Below the pieces are notes generated by a model. The model saw only the letters and a program-made list of their open reading frames with translations, was not told the DNA's origin and made no database searches. Shown piece after piece: positions 27,697 to 40,326 of a stretch of DNA of 64,000 nt. Each line of letters starts with the position of its first letter. The stretch's first letter is position 1. The translations under genes were made by a program, and so were the position numbers. The DNA comes from Drosophila persimilis (taxonomy: Eukaryota > Arthropoda > Insecta > Diptera > Drosophilidae), in the NCBI RefSeq assembly GCF_003286085.1, contig NW_020825294.1, positions 9,238,001 through 9,302,000 of the forward strand, read 5' to 3'.

Positions 27697-29969
27697 CTTG
27701 TCCAGGGCCTCCTTTGGCGGGCTCTCGACCAACCTGCTCGGCCGCTTATTGCTCGCCGCGCTCGTTTAAAATGCAGCCAACAGGTGAACCTCTCGACAGC
27801 TTCCACTTCAAGTTTTTGATTAAATTCTCGTGTAAAAACTCAGTGGCCACATCCAATTGGTTTACTGCAGATTGAAAAGTTTTCAGAAAAGTTGTGTTAG
27901 TATTTGGACAGCCATAAATACGGGTATAGAACGAACTGGGGGTACTCCAGGAGCATGCCAGATGCTAACAGTGAAAATAACCGAGGAAAAACGACCGCCA
28001 GCGAACGGGTGAGTGCGTGCAAACAGGCACAAGCCATGCAAAAGCTCATTCCCGGTGGTACTCGAGGGAGTAGGGGTATATGGAATTGGTACATGGTATA
28101 TACCATTATCATTACATATTGCATTAACTTTCAGCTTAGTGCGTAAACATTTTACAATATATTGTATAAGATCTAGAGTAACTACCTCACTTCAAGTGGT
28201 TTGATCTTATACGAGTAAGGAAATACGGAAGAAATCGAGTAAAACATAAAGCTGTCATAGGAACCAAATGGCTTAAAGATGTTTTAAATACTCTGATACT
28301 TTATAAGGTTACGTTTAAGATCAGAATGTATGTAAATACGTAGGTATTTTTTTAATTCTTAATTAATTGTTTGCTAAGGACTGTCAGTCGTCAACATCTA
28401 CCCACCAGATAAATGTTTAAGCCAGAATAATTAACAATTTTTTAATAAATGTCCAAGAAACCAATCTCTGCACTACCTATTATACAGTTGGAATATCGAC
28501 TACAGCGTTGCACTAGTTTAATGTTGGTTGATGTTTGCCATCAACATCATCCTCCTAGGATGCCACACCCTCCCCATCCACTCCAAATGCCTAAGGATCG
28601 TAGCCACCGGAACAGGAGCAGCACAAAGGCTGGCTTTTAGCTACAAAAATAGACTTATGTACTCAAAGCCAGCCGGGCAATTAATTGATTGATTGATTGA
28701 TTAGCCTGAACAAACAAAAAACACTCGCACCCAGAAGTACGCCGCCCCAAAATAAAAGCAAATTAAACAAAATAAAGCGAAAATTGCGGTCATTTTCATT
28801 TGTATTTTGATTTGCTGAAGCAATTTTACAAAATTTGTCATTAAACAAAACGATTGTTCCTATTGACGAGTGACTCGACAATGTTTTACCCAGTACACAT
28901 GGGAAGCCGTTTCGAACATTCTTAAGCTATATATTTCTTTAAAAATATAGGATCTACAGTGTTTTCCAATTCTCAAGGACAAACCCTTTTATAGTAGAGT
29001 CCATATAGAGCGAGCCTTTACAGATGGTAACATTTGGGGAATATAGAATGAATGGGGAAACATTGGAAACCACTATGATCTTACAGAGGGATGCGACTAA
29101 ATCGACTCTACTTTACGGCACTTCTGACTGCAACATTAATTTTCAGGAATAAAACATACCCATAAAACATTCATTTTATGATTACTGATTTAAATAAGAA
29201 TCTGGCCATTAGACGGTAATTAGAGAGACAAAGGTGTGGCGGGGACATTCGCAGAAGGAGGCGTGTGTGGGTGCCAGCAAAGTAAATATTTCGACAATTG
29301 ATTTCGAGTTTTAATGTGCGTGGAGTGCTCATTGAACGGAATATGGTTTTGGGGATAGTGCCCTTACTCATCTGTGCCATATGGGGATGTGCCAGTAGCA
29401 GAAAATCATCAAAGCCTAATCGATTTCACCAGCCATTCAGTTTTGCTTGGCAGCAAATAATGTTTTGAATGGGGGCTTGGAAACCATGAAACGAAAGCCC
29501 CGAACACAAACAAAATTATATCAGATGCCCAGCATGTTCACGGCTCGCCGGGCGTGGCTGTGGCTGTGGCTCTACGTTCGGTGATTCTTTGTGACTAAAG
29601 GTACATACATATGTCTCGAATATGCGAATAAAACTAATTTAAATGCCACGAAAATATTCAACACAAAAACAGAATTTTTGGAACCAGATAAGTTCTGCCA
29701 CAGTTTTCTATTGAACACACGGTCTTCGTTGCAAATGCTTTTCAGAGACTAGGTATCAGGCGAATAGAAACACGATCTCCTCTAATCAAGACCTTCATGC
29801 TTGGATCTCTTTAAATGAACGATAAACCAGAACAAACCAAGGAATTACGATCATTATATGTATTCACATCTGACACTCGCAAATTCAAATATTTTTTTCT
29901 ACAATTTTCTTTAAACGAAAATAGATTTAATTAAATTTAAACATACCTAAGCGTGTTTAAATATATGTA

Positions 29970-29977
29970 TATATAAG
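29970..29977 (+). promoter_or_regulatory. TATA box upstream of a small ORF
   Basis: TATATAAG 60 nt before the ATG at 30037. The predicted start of transcription is near 30000 (ACATTTGACACTC), giving a 5' UTR of about 35-40 nt. Confidence 0.5.
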
Positions 29978-30036
29978 CGCTGACACTTTCTTGAAACACA
30001 TTTGACACTCAACAAATAAACGAGCACCGAAAGAAA

Positions 30037-30108
30037 ATGTTCTTCAAGAAAAAGGATGCAACATCTGCCGCAAAAAAAGTGAAGAGCGTGAAAAGTGATT
30101 CGGCGTGA
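30037..30108 (+). CDS. Candidate 23-residue lysine-rich small ORF
   Basis: The peptide begins MFFKKKDATSAAKKVK and ends SDSA. It is strongly basic (8 Lys), with no signal peptide or cysteine. The start context GAAAATG is good for flies, and a TATA box lies at the expected distance. It lies opposite to and inside the putative first Nos intron. It may be a true micropeptide gene, the first exon of a spliced gene, or a chance ORF. No polyadenylation signal was located nearby. I do not recognise the product. Confidence 0.35.
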   Translation: MFFKKKDATSAAKKVKSVKSDSA

Positions 30109-33100
30109 AAGGTTAAACCGATTCGAATCCGGTTGCCGGGGCGCCAGCGAAAGGGTTCAACAGCTGTTGTCTTCAACTCTTCAAACGTTAATCAGTTTCC
30201 CCGAGCCCCTTGAGCAGCCTTTGGAGACGAATAAATAACTCTGCCCCCGTTTCGGCCACAAATTAAAGGTAAACTAATTGAATTTTCATAGAGCAGTGGG
30301 AGCTTCGTCACTTTTTGATTAAGAGAAGTTATCACGAAGCCCGCGCAGTGGCTTCTGGTTTTGTGGCAGTGCCATAAAGACACTTTTAATTGCTGGAAAT
30401 GTGCTGGCTCCCATCTATCTACGCCTGCTGCCCCTCCTCGTTCCCCAACTAATAAGCGCCGCGGGAATTAGGAAGTTGAGGAGCTGTGGAAAGGCAGCAA
30501 GTCTCTCGAGACAGAGCCTCTGAAGTATACTCGTAGCTGGAACGATTTGTTGTTTTGAAGTCTTGGCTGATTTCAAAATGAACGAGATGAGCGGTATTTG
30601 AGCTGGATTAAATAATTAAATATTGTGGAATTGCAGTGTCTTTCAATCGGCTACGGAAATAAAAGCAAAAAAAGGTGTAATATGAAAATATTACCAATAG
30701 AAAATATATTAGGTAATATATTAGCTAAAAAAAACTTTGAATCTAGTTCCAATATGTCCACTTAAAAACTAAGTAAATATAAAATTTGTTTCCACTCGTG
30801 CTTATAATTTTAATCGGTTCAAACTTTAAAGAACATTTACAAGGCTCATAATATTATCATCAATCTGGTCTAAACCCACTCGGAGCTTAATAATCATTTT
30901 CCTATCTTAATTTCTATATCTTTGTGGCATTACCATATTTATGATGCCCCGATGAGGCCCTGATATACATATGTACTAAATAGTTGCACAAATAATTGTG
31001 TGTGTTTTGCGCTCCTTTCTGTATATGCTCCAGCTCCAGATGTTCGACGGACCCCGAGCAGTCCGCCATTGAGCAATGTGGCCCTATTGAGTGCTTTCCT
31101 ACCATCCTTCTACCTGCTTCCTGGTCTCTCCACCTCTTACTTTGCATTACAAATTGCAAATGTACACTTGTGTAGGTATATTACACACTTAAACATACGT
31201 GAACACGAAGAAACATGAAAGGGTTCCGCTCATGGAAACACATAATGGATAAGATCCGCCAGTAAAGGATAATTCAATCCCAATTGCTTTCCATTTTCCA
31301 CAGCGGCAGTATGCAAATCTCAGCTTTCCTTCCCAAAATTTATCCTCATCCCCCTCATCGGTTTAAACCCAATCAATTGCTTTAAAATAAACTCTTGAAC
31401 AAAGCCATAACAACGACGACAGACGCAGAAAGCTTTCAGTATTATCTCAAATGACAACACAGCCGCGTGAAAAAAAAACCGAAGACCAACGGAAATCGTA
31501 CATTTGAAAGACAAAAGCAAACAGTGTAAATAAAAGACCGAAAGAAAAAGCTGGCATGCACAATGCAAAGCAGCAGACAAAAATACAAATACAAATGCAA
31601 GGAGGAGATCTGAAAGCCGGAAAATCTGTTAAGAAAAACCCAGTTAAATGGGCAACCCAACACGGGCTCAGTAGTTGGCCAAGCAGTGGTGTGGGTGTGG
31701 GAAAACAGGCACCAAAATGGTACCAACAAACGCCCCGAGCCGCCTACGCTTGCGGTCAAGTGCGAGTCCTGGCTCGAATGAAGGTGTATCGGCTGAAGGT
31801 GGCTAGGATTTAGAAGGGGATTACGTACTCGTAAGAACTCCCATGACAATGATGTGCCCAGAATGACCATAAATGGAGACGTCTTCTCAATGTCCCTGCG
31901 GGACACGACCTGCGAATTCGGACACCTTTCAATGTGAGGGATATATTTAATTATTAAAAACTGGATTGGCACACTAAACGCTATTCGTAAGAATCCTTTG
32001 AGCTTGATGTTTGGCCAGATAAATCGCTCATTGATGGATACGTTCAATAAAAGTCAAAATTTGTAGGCTACGGGCTTACATTTCGGCTAAGCCCAAATAT
32101 TTTAATAAATTGAATAAATTGCAAATCCGCAACTCATGTCTGTAACCTGTTCTCGTTTACCCGAAATTCATTTTTAGCAATTTAAAATCCATCCAGACCC
32201 AGCTGGGGAGTGGATACTCGTACAATGCGATATGTATTTATGCGGCGAAGATACTCAAAGTAAGCGCCACCGCCAAGTGGACAGAATCCTGTGGCCATCC
32301 CCAAGTTGGTGCCGAAAAGGTAAACGGGCTGGCTCCCCATTTCCATATGAAAGGGATAGCGATGGATTGGCATGAATGCCATCCCCAGCCAGATAGGAGT
32401 GTACAAGTGTGTGCACGTATGAAATATTCACACATAATGTCGGGAAATTTATACTTGTGCTATTCTTTGTAATGTCAGACTCAGCTGCGGCTGCCGTTTT
32501 GATAGTCAATATTGGATGTTTATTTATTGTTTAGATGTTTGAAGCCCGGCCCCAACACGGTAACACACATTTAAATATAGCGTATACGAAGTAAAGGAGG
32601 GGGGTTTAGCCTAGAGGCGGAGGCGAAACCCCAAAACCTTTGACTTAATCAACAAATGGAATTTCTGGAAAAATGTCTACATGTTTAATATGAGACTGAA
32701 GCTTCTTCAAATGGATTTTAATTATATAAACACTCGTTTACTCGTTCCAATTTCCCAGCCTAATCCTTTGTTCGCTGCCAGCTCGTTTCGCTGGCTTTCA
32801 ATAGACAGGCCTAGCGTCTTCAGTGCAGTCGGACAATTGCAGGCATGACATTAGCGACATTACGATTTTCTATTTCCCTTTAACAAAACAGAGAAATCTG
32901 TGGAGGCCGGCTTGTCACAAGCTTGTCATCCGTTCAACGTCGGCAGCTGGGACAGGGCCACCGGAAGTGGGCCCATACCAGCGCCCACTGAAAGTTCGCT
33001 CGGGAGAACATTTTTCCTGCTAATTGTTTTTCAATTTGCGCTGGAAATCGAGTTAGGAGATATTTTATAACTGTCATTCTCAGCTCTTTGACGAACTTGA

Positions 33101-34104
33101 GTACTTAATGGGCGTCAAGTGGTCGGGTTCGAGTGGCATTTATTAGCGGGCCATTTATTAATGATTCACTTCCATTAATTATCTTCAACTTGGGGGCAGA
33201 GTGGGATTCACATGCAACTGGGATTTAAAAATTCCTCCAACATTAATCAACCGTCTTTTAGGCATCAGCCTAGCGCTGCTTAGATTTGAGTAATTACTGT
33301 GGCCATAATTACTCTATTAACACTTCAGAGAACCCCTTGCAATATCAGATTTCGAATAGATTGTACTTTACAACCACTACTGTGTGCTATTAGCAAACGA
33401 CTATTGCTGTTCGTCAGCTCTGGGCCGATTTAGTACCGTTGAATCAGCAATACTCGTACAACTGGAGTTTAAGGGACTAATCAATCTGTGTAATTATGGT
33501 TTTCGCTTATCAACCAGTGCCGGAAAAGTGTAATGTGGTGTTTTAGATGATTAATTCTGAGTGTTAACGGGATTGTTATCTGGATGACGAACGGAAATTT
33601 TCTCATTCGAACATTCTGTCAAATCCCTGGTTCTAAACTTTTCCTTTTTTCAATAATTTATGCACTTTTTTTAAGAAAATGTTTTTAGTAAAGAATTTTA
33701 TTATTATTAATAAATGTGTCACTATTTCTGATTGGAATTACCAGTTCTCAACCAGTACCGGAAAAGTATGATTTACTTATACAGAATTTACTGGATTACT
33801 TCAAGACTAAGAATGGGGATTTTCGCAATCTAACGAGTGAGATATTGTGAGGAATCATGCTTTTAAATCGCTGGTTTTTGATGAGTTTTGAAAACAAAAA
33901 AATGTCTCAAGCATGAGCTTTGTGTATTTATAGGAAACAATCAATTTTAGTAAATTGTCATTCCAATTCCAATTCAGTACAGTTATGTGTTTTATGTTAT
34001 GTGATTCACTTTGGAACAGGCTCAAATCTATTAAGCCAGTGTCGTTTTACACTAATATCTCCAATAAATAGTGTGAAATCCCCATAAGTAGGCGATTACT
34101 TTAC

Positions 34105-34354
34105 CTCTTCGGGGATATTAACGCCGTTTAACCAGTAAACATGATTGGAAATGAATAACTTTTTCACACACTGGACCGATGAACAAGATTTTCGATGAAT
34201 TGAACAAGTCTTTGATTTGGCCACTGCACCACACGGAGAACACAAGAGAAGAACTCAGAATGGATGCTCTTAAAGAAATCGAAGCCTTTGACTTTCTCCG
34301 GCTGGTTGGTCCACTAGAATGTTGTTTTCTGCCAACGAACGCCGCGCGTTGACT
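34105..34354 (-). other. Nos: Putative non-coding first exon of Nos
   Basis: Inferred exon. It starts at the initiator TCAGTC (plus coordinates 34351-34356) and ends at a strong donor, GAG|GTAAAG, at 34105. The partner acceptor would be CTGCAG|T at 27865/27864, giving 168 nt of 5' UTR before the Nos start codon and an intron of about 6.2 kb. A gene of 19 exons over about 34 kb agrees with what I recall of the fly Nos locus. No transcript evidence is available here. Confidence 0.4.
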
Positions 34355-34387
34355 GAGGCTAAGGCAGCAACGCAGCATCCTTAAATA
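34351..34387 (-). promoter_or_regulatory. Candidate TATA/Inr promoter for Nos
   Basis: On the minus strand TATTTAAG begins at 34387 and a perfect arthropod initiator TCAGTC covers 34356-34351. The spacing of 33 nt to the initiator A fits fly core promoters. It points into the Nos gene. It could serve another minus-strand transcript. Confidence 0.45.
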
Positions 34388-34969
34388 GCGGTTGGGTTGA
34401 GCCTCCGACAGCATCCGCTACGCGTTGTTGAAAAAGCTCGGGCCCCCACATCGGCGGGCCGCTTGGCTCGTGTCCCGGCTAAAGCTCTCCGGGTGCGTGT
34501 GGCTGGAAGGCGAGAGCTGTGGAAGGAGAGGACGGAGCCGCAGCCGGAGCCGGGAGCTCGCAGGAAGAAAACACTTGTTGCTGGTTTTTTCTCGGTTTAT
34601 TCTTTAGGAGCGGGGTTTTAGTTTTACTTTTCATGCAACGGGCTCGCATCTTGTTCCGGAACTGTGGAAAGATGCACTTGAATATCTCGAGTTGTTTTCC
34701 CTCTTTTTTCCAACATCATGGAGGTTAAACGTAAATGTAACAGGTAAACTTAGCTTAAAAAGATAGCATTACCACTAATACTAGTCTATTGTACAATTTA
34801 CTACATGGTGTAGTATTTTCCTTCAACTTTTCCCCAGTCTAGAAATGGTTTTGTTCAATAATCTTAGCCAATTCATAACGGGGACCCACTTAATGACACG
34901 AATTAAAATTGGAAGAGCTTACAAATGGCGCGCAAACTTGCTGGCTTCCCTTGAATGGATGGATGATTG

Positions 34970-35165
34970 CGAGACTGGAGAGACTGGAGAGACGGGCCGT
35001 ACTCCAAAAACGTGTCGGGGCCGGACTTTGATCTTCCGAAGCGATAGCGGCGTGTGTTGAGCTGCTTGTTGCATCGCATCGTGGCTGCAGTTCGTTCTGA
35101 TTCTGGTTCTGGTTCTGGTACTCGTACTGGTACCGGTACTGGTGGTGGTGGTGGTGGTGATGGTT
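34970..35165. repeat. Simple-sequence patches
   Basis: GAGACTG iterations at about 34971-34995, then GGTTCT/GGTACT hexamer-like repeats running into a GGT run at about 35098-35160. Low-complexity DNA, probably slippage-derived. Confidence 0.8.
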
Positions 35166-35351
35166 GTATATATACAGGTATACAATAGAGAGACAAGACA
35201 TTAGTATAAACCGTTTCAATAATTTAAAGAAGACAACAAACATTAAGCCTAAGCCTTAATATTAGTTTAAAAATGATGGGAAAAGAGTGGAAAATAATAT
35301 TAAAAAAAAAAAACAGAGAAACAAAAATTTGTTTTCAGCACACAGCACACG

Positions 35352-35729
35352 TTAGCTCTTGGAGTTTGGCGATGGCTTCACAATGTTCTCTTGCTTTTTG
35401 AAACAATAGTTTGTTAGTTCACGACGTTGTTCAGGCTTCATCGAGTTATTAGTGGACCGGAGTGCGGGCATTACTCGAGCCACCATCATTTCTGATGCAT
35501 CCGTGGTCCCTGTACGGTTTCCTAGAGGTTTAATATCGAATGGGTTGGTTTTCTGCAATATTTCAATCAGAAACTTTTCGAGACCAACGATGAAAATATG
35601 CAAAAATCGTTGTTCGTTCAACCCGATTCCATCCAATTCCAAAGTTAGGGCCAGCTCCTGAATGAAATAGTTTATCCAATCCGGCGAAATCCGCAAAGCA
35701 CAGGGCCTGGATCCCATCGTCGATTCCAT
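35352..35729 (-). CDS. Unidentified 125-residue protein
   Basis: Open frame with balanced amino-acid composition, predicted largely helical: segments around DWINYFIQELALTLEL and EKFLIEILQKTNPFDIK, then a charged tail. Helix-loop-helix lengths recall a histone-fold-like small protein, but I cannot assign it to a family. Ends 620 bp downstream of the CG6700-like gene on the same strand. A second ATG 25 nt upstream opens a different frame (63 codons, starting METIRLFLDG), so the true start is uncertain and a frameshift or upstream exon is possible. No clear TATA box or AATAAA. Could be a small gene, retrogene or decaying copy. Confidence 0.45.
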   Translation of the reverse strand: MESTMGSRPCALRISPDWINYFIQELALTLELDGIGLNEQRFLHIFIVGLEKFLIEILQKTNPFDIKPLGNRTGTTDASEMMVARVMPALRSTNNSMKPEQRRELTNYCFKKQENIVKPSPNSKS

Positions 35730-36146
35730 CCAGGAACAATCGTATAGTTTCCATTTAGTTTCTCCCCTGCTGGTGGATGCAAAGCCAGTTGATTTAGATC
35801 GTGTCCTTCCTTGTAGTCGAAAGATGAATTATTTTTCTGGCAAATAATGAGGGTCTGAGGTAGTTTCTATCGTTTCGTAGACAAATCCAAAGTGAGGAGA
35901 CGCCGGTTCAGGGTAAGAGATGGTTTCAAGGGGACCCCAACACGTTCTGTGTTGAATTTTCTGAATTATCGTTCAGGGGAACGCGAGCACTAAAAATACC
36001 TAAAATATTTACAAAGTGGTTAAACGCGGATAGGGGAATACGCGATCCTAAAACGTGTACCTGGCCCCGAGAATTTCGGAAATGCTAGGTACACAGGGGT
36101 AAATGTGTTTCTCTCAGATGTGTATCTATGTTCTAAGTGGATTGCT

Positions 36147-38653
36147 TCAAATGGCTATGGCAGCGGCATTTTTGCAATCGATTTGGGCACCGCTCGCGGC
36201 ATAAGGCAAACTGAAGGTATCGAGCCATTCTTTGCACTTCTCAATGCTATCGAAGGCCAAGATATTGCTAACATATTCGACGCTAATGCTGGGACGGTAG
36301 CTGGAAGAGAAATGGGAGGCATTAGTAGCTGGTCACTGGAAAAGCGGCATCACCTACGATTTAATGATGACTCGCAGAGCAGCCTTGCGCTCCCTTTCCA
36401 AAAACCATTCAATCATGTGGCCCGACATGAGGGGCGCCGTCTTGTACAGAGCAAACAACTTGCAATAGTTTCCCAACGACCAGGCCGAGCGGAACTGCAA
36501 GGCATGCGCAATGGCAGGATTCTCGCGTTGATCAGCTGATATCGAGCGCAGGACTGTGGTAATGTCTGCGGAGAAAGAATATAGAATATAGTTACACTAA
36601 ATCCGTGCTTGAGATCGACGGCGATCGGCGGACGTACCCAAGGTATTCTTTGTGAAGATGTAGTACAGTATGCGATAGGCCGTAAACTCCATGGAGTTAT
36701 GGCTCTGGCCACCCAGCTCGGAGTAGAGCATCTTCAGTTGCGTCTGGCACTGATTGAACTCCTCGTGGTCGCCCTTCTCCATGGCAATACGTGCATGGGT
36801 CTCGTACACCTCAACGGTGAACTGATCGCGAATACCTTGCACCTGTCGGCAAACAAGAGAACAAGAAGTTGTAAAATATTGACTGGAAAACGGCACCTGC
36901 AGCACTTACAGTTAGATCCTGCCTCAAGGACTTCAACTGATCACACGCGTAATGATAATCCTGGTTGGCACGCCACTTGCTCTTCACGTTGGACAGCGAA
37001 TGGGTGAGGACCTCGACGGGCCGCACTTCCGACGGGGATGGAGCCTTTGTCAGGCGCAAAAAGGATTTCTCTAAGTCCCTACAAGTTCCTACAATGTGCA
37101 AATCGAGCAAATCTAAGCCGCTAGCCTGGTCCACATCCTCGTAGAAGGCAGAACGAAGATGCTGCTGCTGCTGTTGCTGCATCAGTTTCTTCCGGTTTTT
37201 GGCCGTGGTGAGACCAAAAGGCGAACTTGCAATGGCGACGACAAATTTCTTAGCCGAGCCGGAGCCCTGCTGCGAGAAACGTGCCGCCCGCTGTTGCAAG
37301 CGCGCTGTGTCATCATCAACGGCCCCACCCACAGACGATTGTTTCGAATAGAAGTGCGGCTTTTTCTTGGAGTGGCCAGGGTGCGCCGCGGCGGATCCCG
37401 CTGCCGCTGCTGCAGCGAGTCTTTTGCCTTTCTTCATTAGCATTTTCTGCTTCTTGCGCGAGAGGTTTGCGCTTAGGGATATGAAATCCAGAGACTCGCT
37501 GGAACCCGATTTACGATGAACTTTACGCGCCCGCGGACTGACAGCATCGCTGCTGCGGGAACCCGAATGCGAACGCGAACGCGAACGTGAATGAGATCGC
37601 GAGTAACGTTTCTTGTGAGTGTACTTCGATGAGGTCGAAGACGACGGGGACCTGCAAGTGGATGCAATTGAGGGACATTAGGGACTTTGACCAGCACGCA
37701 ACGGAAACAATCAGACTTACCGCGAACGACTCCTGGAATACCGCGACGACGACTGCTGATGGCCGTAACTGGATGGCATTTTATTGAATTGATTCGCCCT
37801 CTGCTTGAATTGATTAACATTCGGTGCCTTGACCGGCTTCTCTTGCTCCTGCTCCCGATCCCGCTCCCGGTCTCTCTCCCGCTCCTGCTCCAACTCACGT
37901 TTCTTGTTGAAGTAGTTGCTCCTTTCTGGCTGTGGAGGCGTGGCGTGGCTAAGCACAACCTCGATGCCGTCTCGCTCGCTGTGCACCGTCGGCATAGGCT
38001 CGTTGTCCCAGTCTCTGGTCCACAGCTCATTTCGATTAGCCGCTGCCATGATCTTGCCCTTCAGACATATGTCTATCTGGTCCTTGTCCAGGTCCGTGTT
38101 GCACTTGGAGTAGCACCGAGCAACGTACTGATTCAACGAGTCTGGCCAGGAGTCATTGGAGGTCATCTGGAAGTTGTTGGGACGCTTAAACGCTGCAGAA
38201 GCAGCTGGAGAACCCTTCGGCTCCGGTTTGGTAGTCTCAGCATTGGCGGCCAGAGCCAGGGGCAGGGGCGGGGGTGGCTTGCTCAGGTCTGGTGTGCTGG
38301 GCACCACCACATCGCTGATAATGGGCGGCGGTGGGGCTATGGGCGTGGCTATAGTGTTAAACGGATTATTGTATGCGCTTTGATCGAAGCTCGCGTTTTT
38401 GTTCTTCCGCTTCCGCTTCTTCTTGTTTGTAACGTTATTTATATTGCTATTATTGTTGAACAATTGGGTCGGCTGCTGTGCCTGTGCCTGATGCTGCTGG
38501 ATCTGTTGTTGTTGTTGTTGTTGTTGTTGTTGCTGCTGCTGCTGTTGTTGTTGCTGCTGCAGCTGTTGCTGCTGTTGTAGCGGATTGGGTGCGTTCGCCA
38601 AGCGTTTCTGATTTAAATTCAAGTTAAAACGTATCCCTCCGAAATTCTTCTGC

Positions 38654-38686
<33 letters not shown>

Positions 38687-39042
38687 AACTTGTTGGTGTT
38701 GATCGGTTGAGTGGACTTGGGTGGTGGTGGAGGGGGTCCTAGGGGCGGAGGTGGTGGCGCTGCCAAGGCGTTGCTAAATCCGGGCGGCGCGTTCGACGAA
38801 CTTATCGTTGAGGTTACCTGTTGCTGCTGCTGCTGGTACCGCATATAGTACTGATAGTACTGCTGGTACTGCTGCTGGTAGGCGGCTGCATTTTGGTTGG
38901 CGTACCACGCGTAGTTGGTCCACTGCTGGGCAACGGAGTTGGCCTGCTGCTGGTGCTGCTGTTGCTGCTGTTGCTGCTGCTGCTGCTGCATTTCCTGCAG
39001 CTGGGGTATCAAGGGCGGAGGAGCGCTCATGGCTTCCGACAT
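36147..39042 (-). CDS. LENG8/SAC3-GANP-family nuclear protein, 6 exons, 876 aa
   Basis: Probable orthologue of D. melanogaster CG6700 (leukocyte receptor cluster member 8). Exons: 39042-37721, 37651-36910, 36842-36638, 36565-36358, 36300-36147. These five coding segments phase to 2631 nt. The N-terminal half is Q-, P- and N-rich with several poly-Q tracts and a lysine/arginine motif KKKRKRKNK (nuclear localisation). The middle has RS-like repeats ([10 protein letters not shown] type). The C-terminal third, from about residue 620, is the SAC3/GANP/THP3/LENG8 helical domain, seen in [14 protein letters not shown] and YRILYYIFT, running to the last exon. The family acts in mRNA processing and export; the exact role here is inference. 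The donor of the fourth listed exon is TC|GTAGGT and is phase-consistent. Flanked by Nos and the porin array. Confidence 0.9.
38500..38998. repeat. Three CAG/CAA trinucleotide tracts coding poly-Q
   Basis: Plus-strand TTG/TGC runs at about 38500-38578, 38649-38687 and 38945-38998 encode glutamine tracts in the LENG8-like protein. Mixed CAG/CAA codons are typical of fly opa repeats. The antisense reading gives long leucine or cysteine ORFs that are artefacts. Confidence 0.95.
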
Positions 39043-39812
39043 AGTGCTCCCAGGGCAGAAACTTGGTTTGGTCTCTTGTCACCGCTGTGACGTGACGTAT
39101 GCTGATTTGAATGCTTTTACCTTAACTTACCTTGTGAATTCAATTGCGTGCTTCTGCGTCTTCTTCCTCGCCTCCCACCCTAATTTCTATATATCACAAC
39201 AATGAGTACAAAGGGAAATGTGCTCGTTAGGTTAGCGCCCGTGTCTTTGCCTATGTACATATGTATATGTGTGTGGAGGCATGTGACGCCATTTTCTTTT
39301 CCATTTTTTTCAACAGCTTACCTAGGTCTTGGAGAATGTTCGATTCTCGCCTGGGATTACGCGAATTGTAGACGCGACTCTAATAATAATAATAATAAGT
39401 ATGGTTGCTCGCTTGCACTGAACTTTTATTCGTTTTCAAAGAAAGAATCTAATTTTTGTAGGAACACGAAATAGTTGTTGTTCTACACTTTTTTTTCGTT
39501 GACACTTTCGTTCAGTTTCTAAAATTATACCCAGTTTATTACAAGCCAACTACACGGTATCTACACACTTGCTACATAATGTCAGGAGAAAGAGGGTATG
39601 GACAACAGGCAAAACGGCCCAGAAAATGCAAGGCATACAGGTAAAATCCACCCTGTTTGCTTAATATACCTTGAAAACGAAACTGGCCTTTTGCCGAGGT
39701 GAGGTTCGTACGAACCCAGCAATTTGCCTTGGCTGTTCTTTCCTCTCGTCCATACCCTTATTTATAGCCCATTCAAAACAACGACTCATATTTTCGTTGC
39801 AGAAGAGAGCAG

Positions 39813-39823
39813 CAGTGTGACCG
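39813..39823 (-). promoter_or_regulatory. Core-promoter motif 1 for the LENG8-like gene
   Basis: CGGTCACACTG on the minus strand matches Ohler motif 1 (YGGTCACACTR), bound by M1BP at housekeeping promoters. It lies 770 nt upstream of the start codon and points towards it. The DNA between holds splice-donor-like sites (for example TTCAAG|GTATAT near 39669), so a spliced 5' UTR is likely. Confidence 0.6.
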
Positions 39824-40326
39824 TCTAACCCTCAGATATATTTCGTAAATATACGAATGAGAAAACGAAGCCCATTTTATTTAAACAGGATAAAACTTGA
39901 GTTAGATTACGAAAAGAATACTAATAATATGGTTGATTCAATACCCGATTCAAAAAGAGCCAATAGCTGTTTCAAAGACAGCAGTCGGAGAGCGATACTA
40001 TCGACTGAATACGAGTGGTGCGCGCGAAAGCGAAAATGTTTAAATGTGAATAATTGAGAACGATATAAATAGACGCAATCCATTGCAAGAAATTATGCTG
40101 GGAAGCACGGTTTGAGAGAGCCAAAATTGTACGCCATGTTTTTTAATATACCATTAAAAATTATATGGTTGCAGCTAGTATTTGGACGACTAGAAAATAA
40201 CATCCTAACAGCAGTTCTAATTCTAAGCAGTCTAATTATTTTTGTAATTTATATATATGCACACATGTTTATGCCGTAAAATTGACTATTGCATTCTTGA
40301 TATCTTAAACATTATAACTTCTACAC

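Larger units (their letters stand above)
27865..34104 (-). other. Putative first Nos intron or upstream region (6.2 kb)
   Basis: AT-rich non-coding DNA between the first Nos coding exon and the candidate promoter. The only gene-like object seen is the small TATA-preceded ORF at 30037 on the plus strand. No transposon terminal repeats were recognised. Confidence 0.5.

Noticed and set aside
30115..30165. tRNA-like GATTCGAATCCGGTT segment
   Set aside because: It resembles a T-loop, but no matching acceptor stem, D-arm or A-box was found upstream.
34118..34414. 98-codon minus-strand ORF
   Set aside because: Overlaps the putative non-coding Nos first exon and begins upstream of the initiator; Ser/Leu-rich chance frame.
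37687..38580. 297-codon plus-strand ORF ending in a long leucine run
   Set aside because: It is the antisense of the poly-Q region of the LENG8-like gene; CAG/CAA repeats read backwards give Leu/Cys/Ala runs.
39085..39131. Possible 46-nt 5' UTR intron before the LENG8-like start
   Set aside because: The donor is good but the intron would be shorter than usual fly introns and lacks a pyrimidine tract.
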